This document shows positions 16,827-26,050 of a DNA stretch of 64,000 nt, piece by piece. The stretch spans positions 1,178,001 through 1,242,000 of the forward strand of contig NZ_JAIQYZ010000001.1 in assembly GCF_020164495.1 (NCBI RefSeq), written 5' to 3'. The translations under genes and the position numbers were made by a program. How positions within the stretch are numbered: position 1 is the stretch's first letter; every line of letters begins with the position of its first letter. The DNA comes from Psychroflexus lacisalsi (GTDB taxonomy: Bacteria; Bacteroidota; Bacteroidia; Flavobacteriales; Flavobacteriaceae). The notes under the pieces were generated by a model. That model did not search any database. It worked only from the letters and a program-made list of their open reading frames with translations, and was not told the DNA's origin.

Positions 16827-18420
16827 ATGTAGATGGGTTCCTCACCTGATTGACCAAGACTTTAGCTATTGCTTCCGCGCAACGTTCGCCATCTATAGCA
16901 GCAGAAACAATACCTCCCGCATAACCAGCACCTTCGCCACAAGGATACAAACCTGATAATTCTGGATGTTCCAGAGTTTCCTCATCTCTAGGAATTCTTA
17001 TTGGTGAAGACGTTCTAGATTCTGGTGCTAGAATCACTGCATCAGGATGATCAAAACCTTTCATCTTCTGAGTGAATTTTTTGAAGCCTTCCCTTAAGCG
17101 TTTTGTCATGGCTTTTGGAAAAATGGCATCCATCTCTACTGAAGTTGTCCCTGGCTGATAGGAGTTTTTTGGAATGGAAACCGATTTGCGTCTGCCGATA
17201 AAATCATGAAGACGTTGAGCAGGCACATTTTGAGTTTCGCCAGCCAATTCCCAGCATTTTTTTTCAATAGCTTCTTGAAATTTTAAACCGCGTAAAGCAC
17301 CAAATTGTTGATAATCCTGAAGTTCTTCATCATCAATAGTCACGACAATTCCAGAATTGGCATAAGGATTATTACGTTTGGAAGGTGACCAGCCATTGGT
17401 CACCACTTCTCCAGGAGTTGTAGCGCAGGGCGCTATGATGCCACCCGGACACATGCAAAAGGAATATACGCCTTTGTTATCGACTTGTTCCACCAAACTG
17501 TATGCAGAAGGGGGTAAGTATTCGCCTCGCTCTGATTTTTTATACTGAATTTCATCAATTAAAGATTGAGGATGTTCCACCCGAACGCCCATGGCAAAGG
17601 TTTTAAACTCTAATTTGATTTTTCTTTTATCAAGCAGATAAAAAATATCTCTTGCTGAATGGCCTGTTGCCAAAATACAAGCTTCAGCTAAAATTTCTTT
17701 TTCATCGTTCACCTGAATTCCTTTGAGCTGATTTTCTTTGATAAGAAAGTCAGTTAACTTGGATTCAAAATGAATTTCACCTCCACATTCGATGATTTTA
17801 TCTCGCATTTTGGTGATGATGTCTGGTAATTTATTGGTGCCAATATGAGGATGGGCATCGACCAAAATATCTTCACTTGCCCCATGTTCAACAAAAGTGT
17901 GAAGTATTTCCTTGATGGTTTTCTTATTTCCTGAACGCGTGTATAATTTGCCGTCAGAGTAAGTACCAGCTCCACCTTCACCAAAACAATAATTAGACTC
18001 TGGATTTACCAGATGTTCCTTGTTGATTTTAGCCAGATCTCTTCGTCTGGCTCTTACATTTTTTCCACGTTCGATGACGATAGGTTTTAAGCCCTTCTCA
18101 AGAAGCTTTAGAGCAGCAAAAAGGCCTGCTGGGCCACTGCCCACAACTAAAACCCTTGGACTTTCATAAGATACTGAATGATATTTTTTTTCAGTATGAG
18201 CTGGCCAAATCACTGACTCATCTTTAAGAACATAAGCGATTCTCAACTGGTATTTAATTTGTCTTGCTCTCGCATCAATTGATCGTTTTAGGATTTTGAA
18301 TTCCGATAGCTGATTTTCAGTAATACCAACGTGTTTTGCTAGAGATTTTTTTAAATCTTCAGAATGATGAGCCACTTCTGGGGTAACTCTTATATCGATA
18401 TAATGAGGTGCTGATGACAT
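16825..18420 (-). CDS. FAD-dependent oxidoreductase, COG2509 type
   Basis: Uncharacterised FAD-dependent dehydrogenase family. An approximately 90-residue N-terminal alpha/beta region precedes the dinucleotide loop VVGSGPAGLFAALKLLEKG (near residues 92-110); GEGGAGTYSDGKLYTRSG, the central ILATGHSARDIF and the C-terminal PCGEGAGYAGGIVSAAIDG (second FAD contact) are characteristic. 531 aa fits the family. Substrate is unknown. It stands alone between the asnB terminator and the DJ-1-like gene; no signal peptide. Confidence 0.88.
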   Translation of the reverse strand: MSSAPHYIDIRVTPEVAHHSEDLKKSLAKHVGITENQLSEFKILKRSIDARARQIKYQLRIAYVLKDESVIWPAHTEKKYHSVSYESPRVLVVGSGPAGLFAALKLLEKGLKPIVIERGKNVRARRRDLAKINKEHLVNPESNYCFGEGGAGTYSDGKLYTRSGNKKTIKEILHTFVEHGASEDILVDAHPHIGTNKLPDIITKMRDKIIECGGEIHFESKLTDFLIKENQLKGIQVNDEKEILAEACILATGHSARDIFYLLDKRKIKLEFKTFAMGVRVEHPQSLIDEIQYKKSERGEYLPPSAYSLVEQVDNKGVYSFCMCPGGIIAPCATTPGEVVTNGWSPSKRNNPYANSGIVVTIDDEELQDYQQFGALRGLKFQEAIEKKCWELAGETQNVPAQRLHDFIGRRKSVSIPKNSYQPGTTSVEMDAIFPKAMTKRLREGFKKFTQKMKGFDHPDAVILAPESRTSSPIRIPRDEETLEHPELSGLYPCGEGAGYAGGIVSAAIDGERCAEAIAKVLVNQVRNPST

Positions 18421-18488
18421 GATTTGAAATATGTTGCAAATGTAGCTAATTCCTTACTGAAATGATATTTTCAAATAAGGTGTTAAAC

Positions 18489-18518
18489 TAAAAATGCCCT
18501 CTTTAAGTAGAGGGCATT
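18489..18518 (-). terminator. terminator of the DJ-1/PfpI-like gene
   Basis: Perfect 10-bp stem AATGCCCTCT (18493-18502) / AGAGGGCATT (18509-18518) with a TTAAGT loop. On the minus strand the stem is followed by TTTTTAGTTT, so it terminates the gene ending at 18547. Confidence 0.85.
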
Positions 18519-18546
18519 AATAATATTATCAAAATTAATATGGAGA

Positions 18547-19227
18547 TTAATTGAGATGCTTAGCAAGTAATTCTGCTACTTTTTCTGAAGATCCAGGATT
18601 TTGACCTGTAATCAAATTTCCATCTTCTACAGCGTAAGCTTGCCAATCTTCAATTTTAGAATAGACACCACCTTTTTCTATTAACATGTCTTCAAGTAGA
18701 AAAGGAACAATCTCAGTTAATTGAACAGCTTCTTCTTCCTGATTGGTAAATCCTGTTACTTTTTTCCCTTTCACAAGTGGTTCACCATCTGTGTTTTTAG
18801 GATGCTTAAGCACTGCTGGGGCGTGGCATACAAAAGCAACGGGCTTTTTACTAGCATTAAATTCTTCAATTAATTTTATAGACGTTTGATCTTCGACGAG
18901 ATCCCAAAGGACGCCGTGACCACCTGGGTAAAAGACAGCATCATAATCAGATGCTTTAACCTCAACCAATTTATGTGTATTAGCTAATAGGGTTTTAGCC
19001 TCTTTGTCCATATCAAAACGTTCGGTTGCTTTAGTTTGAGCATCCTCAGTTTCTGAGTTGGGATCAATTGGAGGCTGTCCACCTTGAGGGGAAGCCAATG
19101 TAATGTCAAATCCCGCATCCTTCAAAATGTAATAGGGAGCAGCGAATTCTTCAATCCAGAATCCTGTTTTATTTCCTGTATCTCCCATTTTATCGTTACT
19201 TGTAATAACAAAAAGTATCTTTTTCAT
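18547..19227 (-). CDS. DJ-1/PfpI family protein, Hsp31-like
   Basis: Class I glutamine-amidotransferase-like fold, Hsp31/glyoxalase III-like subgroup. The nucleophile elbow is FVCHAPAVLKH with Cys134-His135; Glu26/27 in KTGFWIEEFAAPYY is the expected third active-site residue; PGGHGVLWDL supplies the glycine-rich oxyanion loop. Members act as chaperones or remove methylglyoxal damage; which one applies here cannot be read. 226 aa is normal. It lies downstream of a Crp-like regulator on the same strand with a 126-bp gap, and has its own terminator. Confidence 0.88.
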   Translation of the reverse strand: MKKILFVITSNDKMGDTGNKTGFWIEEFAAPYYILKDAGFDITLASPQGGQPPIDPNSETEDAQTKATERFDMDKEAKTLLANTHKLVEVKASDYDAVFYPGGHGVLWDLVEDQTSIKLIEEFNASKKPVAFVCHAPAVLKHPKNTDGEPLVKGKKVTGFTNQEEEAVQLTEIVPFLLEDMLIEKGGVYSKIEDWQAYAVEDGNLITGQNPGSSEKVAELLAKHLN

Positions 19228-19353
19228 AGCAATTTATATTTTTGACAAAGATAAGTTCTGAGTTGTATTTAAAAATTGATTTAAGTCAATGCGATGCGTT
19301 AAGAGGTGTTAATCTTAGTTCATCAGACCAATGGAGTTTCAATCGATAAAAGG

Positions 19354-19923
19354 CTATATCTTCTTTTTCAATCGGCTTAAACTTTCTGGGGTTATACCTA
19401 AGTAATTGGCGATATGATAATTAGCGATTCTGGATTCTAAACTCGGATAATCCTTACAAAATTCCAGATACCTGGACTTACTATCGTTTTGAAGAGAGGA
19501 TAAAATTCTGTTCCTCAGACTTACAAAGGCTTTGGTGACCTTGATCCTAAAAAAGCGTTCAAATTTTGGAAGTCTAAGGTATAGATGTTCCAAGGCCGAT
19601 TTTTCAAGACCCAAAACTTCGCTATCCTCTAGACATTCAACAAATAATTGAGCGGGTTGTGCATTGAAAAAAGCTTCAAAATCACTTATCCACCAATCTT
19701 CGATCGCAAATTGAAGAATGTGCTTCTGTCCGTTTTTATCCAAATAGTATGCAGATAAACAGCCTTTTAGAATATAGTATTCCTTGTTGACGTTTTGTTC
19801 AGGGCTTATCAATATTTCTTTTTTCTCAAGTGCTTGGTAACTCAAAATACTCATGAATTCCTCCGCCTCAACTTGGGTGAGATCGATATCTCGATGTAAA
19901 TGCTGAAGAAGTTGTGGATACAT
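19354..19923 (-). CDS. Crp/Fnr family transcriptional regulator
   Basis: Cyclic-nucleotide-binding-like beta-roll domain (about residues 20-115; EKKEILISPEQNVNKEYYIL, then FAIEDWWISDFEAFF) followed by a long connector helix and a C-terminal helix-turn-helix ending IANYLGITPESLSRLKKKI. The canonical cAMP-contact residues are not obvious, as in most Bacteroidetes members of this family. 189 aa is typical. The upstream position relative to the DJ-1-like gene suggests, without proof, a common stress context. Confidence 0.9.
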   Translation of the reverse strand: MYPQLLQHLHRDIDLTQVEAEEFMSILSYQALEKKEILISPEQNVNKEYYILKGCLSAYYLDKNGQKHILQFAIEDWWISDFEAFFNAQPAQLFVECLEDSEVLGLEKSALEHLYLRLPKFERFFRIKVTKAFVSLRNRILSSLQNDSKSRYLEFCKDYPSLESRIANYHIANYLGITPESLSRLKKKI

Positions 19924-20035
19924 AAACTTAGGATAAGTTTACAAGTTTACATTTATTTCTGAAAACAGGAAGGACTTCTGCTCAGCTTCTTTATTTTTGA
20001 ACTCTATTAGCTTTAGGCTTTTTAAAATTCACATT

Positions 20036-20491
20036 ATGACTAATAACGATGTTCTGCGAAGATTGCGATATACTTTTGGATACACCGATTCCAAGATGAT
20101 TTCTTTTTTCAAATCAGCTGGAGTTGAGGTGACCAGGGCAGAGGTAAGCGATTGGCTAAAAGCAGACGAAGATGAGAGTTTTGTGGAACTTGAAGATAAA
20201 ATGCTGGCAGTTTTTCTAAATGGACTTATTGTAGATAAGCGTGGCAAAAAAGAGGGCTCTCAGCCAGAGCCAGAAACCTTTTTGAATAATAACGACGTGT
20301 TGAAAAAACTCAAAATTGCTTTTGAGTTAAAGTCTGAAGACATCATAGAACTCTACCAAATCGCTGGTAAACAAGTGAGTAAACACGAATTAAGCGCTTT
20401 CCTGAGACGGCCTACACAGCCTCAGTACAGAGAATTGATGGATCAATATTTAAGAAATTTTCTATACGGACTTCAGTTGAAGTACAAATAA
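20036..20491 (+). CDS. DUF1456 (YehS-like) protein
   Basis: Small cytoplasmic protein made of two copies of an approximately 65-residue helical module: NNDVLRRLRYTFGYTDSKMI near the start and NNDVLKKLKIAFELKSEDII at about residue 83, each followed by a second half (EVSDWLKADE and ELSAFLRRPT). This duplication is the hallmark of DUF1456. I chose the ATG at 20036 (151 aa) over an in-frame TTG at 19997 because MTNNDVL is the family start. Function unknown; possibly nucleic-acid binding. Confidence 0.88.
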   Translation: MTNNDVLRRLRYTFGYTDSKMISFFKSAGVEVTRAEVSDWLKADEDESFVELEDKMLAVFLNGLIVDKRGKKEGSQPEPETFLNNNDVLKKLKIAFELKSEDIIELYQIAGKQVSKHELSAFLRRPTQPQYRELMDQYLRNFLYGLQLKYK

Positions 20492-20600
20492 TAGCTAAGC
20501 CCAAAGGAGGAATTTTAATACACTTTCCTTGCATTGTATATAAACTGCTGGAACTAAAGTTCAACGTAAATATGCTGATTATTTCATAAAGTAATCCAAT

Positions 20601-21107
20601 TCATTTACTTAAAGCACTTACCGTCACCAATAATTGACCGATATGCCGCTGACTGTGTTCTGCGGTGTGGAATAAAACACCGAGCAGGGTAGAGGGCAGC
20701 TTTTTTCTGCCAACACTTCTGTAATCTGTCAGATTTTGAATGTTGATGTTTCTAAAATAAATTAATGCTTCATTAATTTTAGTTTCCAGATGAAGCAATA
20801 AATCTTCCAGATGGATATCCTGATTTGGTTTTCCTTCGCTTTTTAAATACTCAAATTGATTTTCAGAAAGTGATTTCTGGTCGGCGTAAGCTAACATTCT
20901 GTCGATCACACCAGCGATATGCTGAAGATGAAATCCAACGTTTGCTCGTCCATGAGGCATTTCCCAAAGCAAACTTTCATCAAAATCTTTTGTGTAAGTT
21001 CTAGCTTCAAGTCGAGTTTGAAGTAAAGCGTGCGCTGCAGGTTGTAATAAGGCAGGAATGCCGTCAACAGGACCTCTGAGCCAATATTCTGGTGCAGATT
21101 TAGCCAT
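20601..21107 (-). CDS. DinB-like protein
   Basis: Four-helix bundle of the DinB/YfiT superfamily. The metal-type histidines are spaced as expected: [12 protein letters not shown] near residue 60 and [15 protein letters not shown] near 145. Most members are uncharacterised, some are metal-dependent thiol transferases. 168 aa is normal. Its start overlaps the stop of the VF530 gene by 8 nt, making a three-gene unit with the DEAD-box helicase. Confidence 0.8.
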   Translation of the reverse strand: MAKSAPEYWLRGPVDGIPALLQPAAHALLQTRLEARTYTKDFDESLLWEMPHGRANVGFHLQHIAGVIDRMLAYADQKSLSENQFEYLKSEGKPNQDIHLEDLLLHLETKINEALIYFRNINIQNLTDYRSVGRKKLPSTLLGVLFHTAEHSQRHIGQLLVTVSALSK

Positions 21108-21327
21108 TGATCTTTTTCTGAAATTTTAAATACAAAACTTCCACTTTTGTTCTGGCCCAAGGCGTTTTTCTGAGAAATTTCAAACTGGATTTTATGGAGG
21201 GGTTATCTTTAAAACAGCGAATGTTGATCTGTTTCGACAGTTTTTCCCATCCATAAAAGGCTTCCAAATCAATTAAGATTTGCTCCAAAGTCATCCCGTG
21301 TAAGGGGTTGTTCTTTTGAGTTTCCAC
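21100..21327 (-). CDS. VF530 (DUF2132) DNA-binding-like protein
   Basis: 75-aa protein closely matching the VF530 family: [20 protein letters not shown], then [20 protein letters not shown] and [14 protein letters not shown] Vibrio homologue has a structure interpreted as double-stranded DNA binding. It lies 12 bp downstream of the helicase gene and overlaps the DinB-like gene, so all three are probably one transcript. Confidence 0.9.
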   Translation of the reverse strand: METQKNNPLHGMTLEQILIDLEAFYGWEKLSKQINIRCFKDNPSIKSSLKFLRKTPWARTKVEVLYLKFQKKING

Positions 21328-21339
21328 AGACCGTTATTT

Positions 21340-22623
21340 TTAGCGTCTTGGTTTATTTGAGTTTTGTCTGGAGTTACCAGTTCTAGCACCTGAAGACTTT
21401 TGGCTTGAAGATCTTGAGTTACCTGAACGTGAGTTGGATTGTGGTTTTCTACCACGTTGTTGAGGATTGAATGGTTTTGTAGAGGCATTAGGATCTGGTT
21501 CGAATCCTTCAAGAATATCCATTGGGATTTTATCACCAATCAATTTTTCAATATCTCTTAAAAATACAGTTTCATCGGCACTTACCAAAGAAACGGCAAG
21601 TCCGCTTGCCCCAGCTCTTCCGGTTCGTCCAATTCTATGGACATAATCTTCAGAAACGTTAGGCAATTCGAAGTTAACTACATAAGGTAATAAAGGAATA
21701 TCAAGGCCACGGGAGGCAATGTCGGTAGCGACAAGTACTTTTACGCTTCCATTTTTAAACCCGGCTAAAGCTTTGGTTCTGGCGCCCTGGCTTTTATTAC
21801 CGTGGATAGCTGCCGCTCCAATTTTGGCAGACTCTAGTTTTTTAGCCAGTTTGTTGGCGCCGTGTTTGGTTCTTGAAAAGACCAGCACCTGCTCCCAGTT
21901 TCCTTCAGAAATCAGTTTAATCAACAAATCTGTTTTTTTCTCTTTGGCGACTCGATACACCTGCTGCTCAATTGCTTCAACAGTCGTATTTTCTGGAGTA
22001 GATTCAACAGAAACAGGATCTTTTAGAAATTCACTAGAAAGCCTTCTGATGTCTTTGGAAAATGTAGCTGAAAACAAAAGGGTTTGTCTTTTCTTCGGAA
22101 TCAATCCCATGATTTTTTTAATGTCTCTCAAGAATCCCATATCAAGCATGCGGTCGGCTTCATCGAGTACGAGAATTTCAACTTTGGAGAGCGATAAAAG
22201 CCCTTGGTTGTTCAGGTCGATAAGACGTCCAGGAGTAGCGATCAACACATCAACTCCATTTCTTAGAGTCGATACCTGTGATTTTTGATTGACACCACCA
22301 AAAATAACAGTAGATCGTAAATCTACAAATCGACTATAATCCTTAACGTTTTGATGGACTTGAGCGGCCAATTCACGCGTTGGCGTCAAAATTAAAGCTC
22401 TTATAGGTCTGTTTCTTAATGGTGGAGTTTGAGACAATAGTTGAAGTAACGGCAAAGTAAAACCAGCTGTTTTACCGGTTCCGGTTTGTGCCGAAGCTAA
22501 AACATCTTTTCCTTCCAAAACAGGAGGAATCGATTTTGATTGTATAGGTGTTGGGGTATCGTAACCTTGCGCGCTTACAGCTTTCACAAGGTCTTCAGAG
22601 AGTCCTAATGACTTAAATGACAT
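21340..22623 (-). CDS. rhlE: DEAD-box RNA helicase, RhlE type
   Basis: ATP-dependent RNA helicase. Q motif [19 protein letters not shown] with PTPIQ (1-28), motif I AQTGTGKT (45-52), motif Ia [12 protein letters not shown] at 154-157, motif III SAT, and [10 protein letters not shown] (motif VI). The C-terminal approximately 40 residues are Ser/Arg/Asn-rich and basic, an RNA-binding tail typical of RhlE. A stable-looking 5' hairpin lies just upstream of the start codon. First gene of a likely three-gene operon with VF530 and DinB-like proteins. RhlE is the subgroup best fitting the length; other subgroup names are possible. Confidence 0.93.
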   Translation of the reverse strand: MSFKSLGLSEDLVKAVSAQGYDTPTPIQSKSIPPVLEGKDVLASAQTGTGKTAGFTLPLLQLLSQTPPLRNRPIRALILTPTRELAAQVHQNVKDYSRFVDLRSTVIFGGVNQKSQVSTLRNGVDVLIATPGRLIDLNNQGLLSLSKVEILVLDEADRMLDMGFLRDIKKIMGLIPKKRQTLLFSATFSKDIRRLSSEFLKDPVSVESTPENTTVEAIEQQVYRVAKEKKTDLLIKLISEGNWEQVLVFSRTKHGANKLAKKLESAKIGAAAIHGNKSQGARTKALAGFKNGSVKVLVATDIASRGLDIPLLPYVVNFELPNVSEDYVHRIGRTGRAGASGLAVSLVSADETVFLRDIEKLIGDKIPMDILEGFEPDPNASTKPFNPQQRGRKPQSNSRSGNSRSSSQKSSGARTGNSRQNSNKPRR

Positions 22624-22636
22624 AGAGTGTTTTTTT

Positions 22637-22669
22637 GAAATGACAGTCTATGGTATCAGAGGTCATTTC
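22637..22669 (-). promoter_or_regulatory. 5'-leader hairpin in front of the helicase gene
   Basis: On the transcript, GAAATGAC (22669-22662) pairs perfectly with GTCATTTC (22644-22637) over a 17-nt loop, ending 13 nt before the rhlE start codon. It could mask ribosome entry in the cold and be opened by the helicase itself. Seen directly; the regulatory role is inference. It could alternatively be a protein operator. Confidence 0.4.
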
Positions 22670-22790
22670 TTTATTAAGCTGCAAAGGTAAGCTTTATTCT
22701 TTCAATATATTTTTAATTGATGAAAGAGACTTTTTTAGGAGGTTTTTAAACTATTACCTTCTGAATTTCATCTAGTTAACTTAAAGATCT

Positions 22791-23678
22791 TTACCAGTCT
22801 ATAAATGATACACCAATGCCAAGGGTCGTTTGCTTGTGGTTATAATCAATTAAAGTTTCTCCATATCCAGTAAACGCTTGAAAATGTAACCTAAGATTGG
22901 ATTTAACAGAATAAAAATAATTCAACTCAAGGCTTCCTCTGTTTTTATCAAAGTCCAATGAGTTTTTTCCGATTAAATTGACACTGTGTTTGTTTAAATT
23001 ATAAATGAAATTAGCCTCCATTCGTCCTATAAAGTCACTTATGGCCGGATTATCATCTTTGTCGGGACTTTCAATTCTAATCCAGGGTTTAAGGTACAAT
23101 TGAAAATTATCTTTTTCAAAAGCAGCATGAAACATCAATCGGTTCCAACTTCTGGATCGAGGCAAATCCCTACCATTAGACTGATGATTAAAACCAAAAC
23201 CTGCCATTCTTAAATCAATGCCAAGCAAATTAATTTTCATAGGAAAGTTGACGATAACTTCTGGTTCGTAATTAAGCTCCCGAAATGGTCTGGATACAGG
23301 ATCGTTATACACCTGCCAATTGGCCAATTGAGTATAACCAAGCCATAAATCACCATGTCCAAAAAGAAAAGATTGTAATAGTTTTGTCTTTAAACTCAAT
23401 TGAAATTTTGCCTCAACCTGATCATAATTTTGAGCTTCGGTAAAGCTATTATCTGGGTTTTCACTCTGTGGTAGTTCATTCGGATTGCTCGACCAGCGCG
23501 CTGGTAAGACATAAATTGGTTTATAAAACGTCAATTTAAAAGTTCCATTTTTATCTTCATCGTCGAGCTCCCAACGTTCCGAGAGTGATTTTTCAATGAT
23601 CGCATCTTTTCCAAAAATTGATTGTGCAAATGAAAATTGACTTATAAAGGTGAAAATGACAATGCTAATGAATTTCAT
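22791..23678 (-). CDS. pldA: outer membrane phospholipase A (PldA/OMPLA family)
   Basis: Calcium-dependent outer-membrane phospholipase beta-barrel. The family block GFNHQSNGRDLPRSRSWNR contains the catalytic triad His165, Ser167 and Asn179; SRPFRELNYEPE (129-140) and YGETLIDYNHKQTTLGIG near the C-terminus are further signatures. An N-terminal signal peptide (MKFISIVIFTFISQFSFAQ) fixes the start at 23678, giving 295 aa; an upstream in-frame start would bury it. Ends in Trp after a typical final beta-strand. Monocistronic, divergent from the DASS transporter. Confidence 0.92.
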   Translation of the reverse strand: MKFISIVIFTFISQFSFAQSIFGKDAIIEKSLSERWELDDEDKNGTFKLTFYKPIYVLPARWSSNPNELPQSENPDNSFTEAQNYDQVEAKFQLSLKTKLLQSFLFGHGDLWLGYTQLANWQVYNDPVSRPFRELNYEPEVIVNFPMKINLLGIDLRMAGFGFNHQSNGRDLPRSRSWNRLMFHAAFEKDNFQLYLKPWIRIESPDKDDNPAISDFIGRMEANFIYNLNKHSVNLIGKNSLDFDKNRGSLELNYFYSVKSNLRLHFQAFTGYGETLIDYNHKQTTLGIGVSFIDW

Positions 23679-23842
23679 ATGTACTTTGGTTAGCCACAAA
23701 AGTAGACGAAGCCCATTTAACCAAAATGCTTTTAACATTTAAAGTCAAATAATTTCAGAGCTTATAGTAAATTCCAAAATCTAAAAAGTTCAATTTTGAA
23801 TCACAAAAATCTTTAGTTTTAGATTTTAAAAACAATTGACAT

Positions 23843-25309
23843 TTGAATTGGTTTAAAACGTACTTCTATAAAGTCCTGGGGCCTTTGGTTTTCATTGCAT
23901 TCCAATTCATGGATCCCCTCAATGATCTTTCTCAAAGTGGTTTTAATCTTCTGGCAATAACACTTTGGATGGCGATATGGTGGGTGACAGAAACTGTTCC
24001 TATTTCAGTTACAGCATTATTGCCCATTGTTCTTTTTCCTTTACTTGAGGTGCTTTCTATCGGAGAAACGACTCAGCAATACGGGCACAAATATGTATTC
24101 CTTTACATTGGTGGTTTTATTTTGGCAATTGGGATTGAACGCTGGAATCTTCATAAAAGAATTGCATTACAAATTATCAAATTAATTGGTTCTAAAGCCT
24201 CGTACCTTATTTTAGGATTCATGGTCGCTACCGCTTTTTTGTCGATGTGGATTTCCAATACAGCTACCACGGTGATGATGTTGCCCATCGCTATTGCTAT
24301 TGCCAACCAAATTCAGAATCATAATCTTGAAGATTCTATTCAAAGTTCCTTGTTTTCTAAAGCACTGATGCTTTCCATTGCTTATAGCGCCTCTATCGGC
24401 GGTATTGCTACACTCATTGGGACGCCTCCAAATCTTGTGTTTGCTGGAGTTTTGGAAAACACCTATGGTATTAAAATCAGTTTTTTTGAATGGATGAAAT
24501 TCGGGCTTCCTGTTTCTTTAGTCTTATTATTTATATGTTGGAAGTATTTGACTTCATTCGCATTTAAATTAAATCGAGTGAAATTTAGTGGTGGAAAAAA
24601 AGAAGTGCAAACCATGCTATCAAAACTTGGAAAGCTTTCGTATGAAGAAAAAAGGGTGGGGATAGTTTTTATGATTGCTGCTTTAGGCTGGATATTTAGA
24701 GGTTTACTGGAAACGATTTTAGTTGGAATCGATGACACAATCATCGCTATAAGCGCGGCAATTCTTTTGTTTTTGATTCCGACAAAAAAAGGAAACCGAA
24801 AGCTATTAACCTGGGACGAAGCCGTAAAAATTCCATGGGGAATTATTATTCTGTTTGGTGGAGGAATGGCTTTAGCCAAAGGTTTTGTAGAAACGGGTTT
24901 GGCCAATTGGATTGCTAGTCAGGTCAATCTTTTTCAAGGGGTTAGCATTATTGTCTTAGTGCTGATTATAACCGCGCTGGTCAATTTCCTGACCGAGGTA
25001 ACTTCCAATCTAGCCACCACCGCCATGCTTTTGCCTATTTTGGCTCCCGTTGCCTTAAGCTTTGATGTACATCCGTATATATTGATGATAGCCGTGACAC
25101 TCTCTGCTTCCTGTGCCTTTATGTTGCCTGTGGCTACGCCGCCAAATGCAATTGTATTTGGTGCTAACTATTTAAAAGTATCAGACATGGCCACAAAAGG
25201 TTTTCTTCTGAATGTGATCTCCATTTCAATTATTGCCTTGGTGGTTTATTTCTATATGCCTTATGTTTTTCAACTGGAAAGCCTGGTATTTCCTGATGTT
25301 TTGAAATAA
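23843..25309 (+). CDS. DASS family sodium/dicarboxylate (anion) symporter
   Basis: SLC13/DASS membrane transporter with about 11-12 hydrophobic segments. The two sodium-site motifs are visible: SMWISNTATTVMMLPIA and TEVTSNLATTAMLLPIL. The IWWVTETVPISVTALLPIVLFPL block after the first helix is typical. The only start in front of the first helix is the TTG at 23843, preceded two codons earlier by an in-frame TGA; starting at the next ATG (Met23) would remove the conserved Gly-Pro of helix one, so TTG is chosen. 488 aa is normal. Substrate (succinate, sulfate or similar) is not decidable. Confidence 0.9.
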   Translation: MNWFKTYFYKVLGPLVFIAFQFMDPLNDLSQSGFNLLAITLWMAIWWVTETVPISVTALLPIVLFPLLEVLSIGETTQQYGHKYVFLYIGGFILAIGIERWNLHKRIALQIIKLIGSKASYLILGFMVATAFLSMWISNTATTVMMLPIAIAIANQIQNHNLEDSIQSSLFSKALMLSIAYSASIGGIATLIGTPPNLVFAGVLENTYGIKISFFEWMKFGLPVSLVLLFICWKYLTSFAFKLNRVKFSGGKKEVQTMLSKLGKLSYEEKRVGIVFMIAALGWIFRGLLETILVGIDDTIIAISAAILLFLIPTKKGNRKLLTWDEAVKIPWGIIILFGGGMALAKGFVETGLANWIASQVNLFQGVSIIVLVLIITALVNFLTEVTSNLATTAMLLPILAPVALSFDVHPYILMIAVTLSASCAFMLPVATPPNAIVFGANYLKVSDMATKGFLLNVISISIIALVVYFYMPYVFQLESLVFPDVLK

Positions 25310-25323
25310 ATTGTCATTTTTGA

Positions 25324-25427
25324 ATTCGATTTAAGAGTCGAATCTTTAAGTATTCGATATATAGATCGAATTATCTAGTATTCGATTTAAGAGTCGAATT
25401 TGTAATAATTTGATACATTAGTCGAAT
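25324..25427. promoter_or_regulatory. phased array of four palindromic sites upstream of satD
   Basis: Four 20-bp palindromes of the form ATTCGA-N8-TCGAAT start at 25324, 25352, 25380 and 25408, exactly 28 bp apart. Units 1 and 3 are identical including the spacer (TTTAAGAG); unit 2 has spacer TATATAGA; unit 4 has one mismatch (ATTTGA) and spacer TACATTAG. The last site ends 23 bp before the satD ATG. No other copy of the full palindrome was noticed in the window. The arrangement is that of a multi-site operator; SatD, whose C-terminus is a helix-turn-helix, is the obvious candidate ligand. Confidence 0.85.
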
Positions 25428-25450
25428 ATTTGATATATTTAAGCTGATTT

Positions 25451-26050
25451 ATGGTAGCAATTATAACAGGGGATATCGTCAATTCCAGAGAAGGAGAAGC
25501 GGCTGAATGGTTAGAAACATTAAAAGAAGCCTTAAACGCTTACGGAAAAAATGCTATAGACTGGGAGATCTTCAGGGGAGATAGTTTTCAATTGAAAACA
25601 AAGGTCAACAAGGCACTGGAGGCCTCATTGTTTATAAAGGCCTGCATCAAAGAACACAGTGCTATTGATGTGAGAATGGCAATTGGGATCGGTCAGGTCA
25701 ATGGGTCTAATGGAAAGATCATAGAGGATCAGGGCGAAGCCTTTTACAGGTCGGGGCATCGTTTTGAAAACCTGAAATCGACTCGTCTTGCTGTAGAGAC
25801 AGGTGATCAGGAGCTGGATTCAAGTCTGAATTTAATGCTAGACCTTGGTTTATTAACCTTTGATAACTGGACTAAAATTGATGCTTTAACTTTGAAAACT
25901 GCTTTAAAATTTCCTGAATATACCCAGAAGCAAATTGCCAAAACACTTGATAAATCTCCGAGCACGGTAAGTTTTACGCTCCAAAAAACCGGCTTTAAAG
26001 AAATTTTAAAATTACTAGAATTCTATAACCATTCAGTTTCAAAATTATGA
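25451..26050 (+). CDS. SatD family protein with C-terminal helix-turn-helix
   Basis: Resembles the SatD family, found with DUF3307 in many Bacteroidetes. N-terminal alpha/beta domain contains ITGDIVNSREGE (residues 5-16) and FRGDSFQLK (41-49), giving a cyclase/polymerase-palm look with conserved Asp residues; residues about 157-182 (TQKQIAKTLDKSPSTVSFTL) are a clear helix-turn-helix. 199 aa. Its stop overlaps the DUF3307 start (ATGA). Four phased palindromes sit just upstream, making autoregulation likely. Molecular function is not established; 'transcriptional regulator with an enzymatic or sensory N-domain' is inference. Confidence 0.8.
   Translation: MVAIITGDIVNSREGEAAEWLETLKEALNAYGKNAIDWEIFRGDSFQLKTKVNKALEASLFIKACIKEHSAIDVRMAIGIGQVNGSNGKIIEDQGEAFYRSGHRFENLKSTRLAVETGDQELDSSLNLMLDLGLLTFDNWTKIDALTLKTALKFPEYTQKQIAKTLDKSPSTVSFTLQKTGFKEILKLLEFYNHSVSKL

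Noticed and set aside
21719-22288. 189-aa plus-strand open frame opposite the helicase
   Set aside because: Pure shadow of a conserved helicase core on the other strand.
24463-24906. 147-aa minus-strand frame opposite the DASS transporter
   Set aside because: Antisense shadow of a hydrophobic membrane protein.
25324-25435. Could the 28-bp periodic repeat upstream of satD be a CRISPR array?
   Set aside because: Conserved part is a 20-bp palindrome with 8-bp gaps, no 30-bp unique spacers and no cas genes; an operator array fits better.
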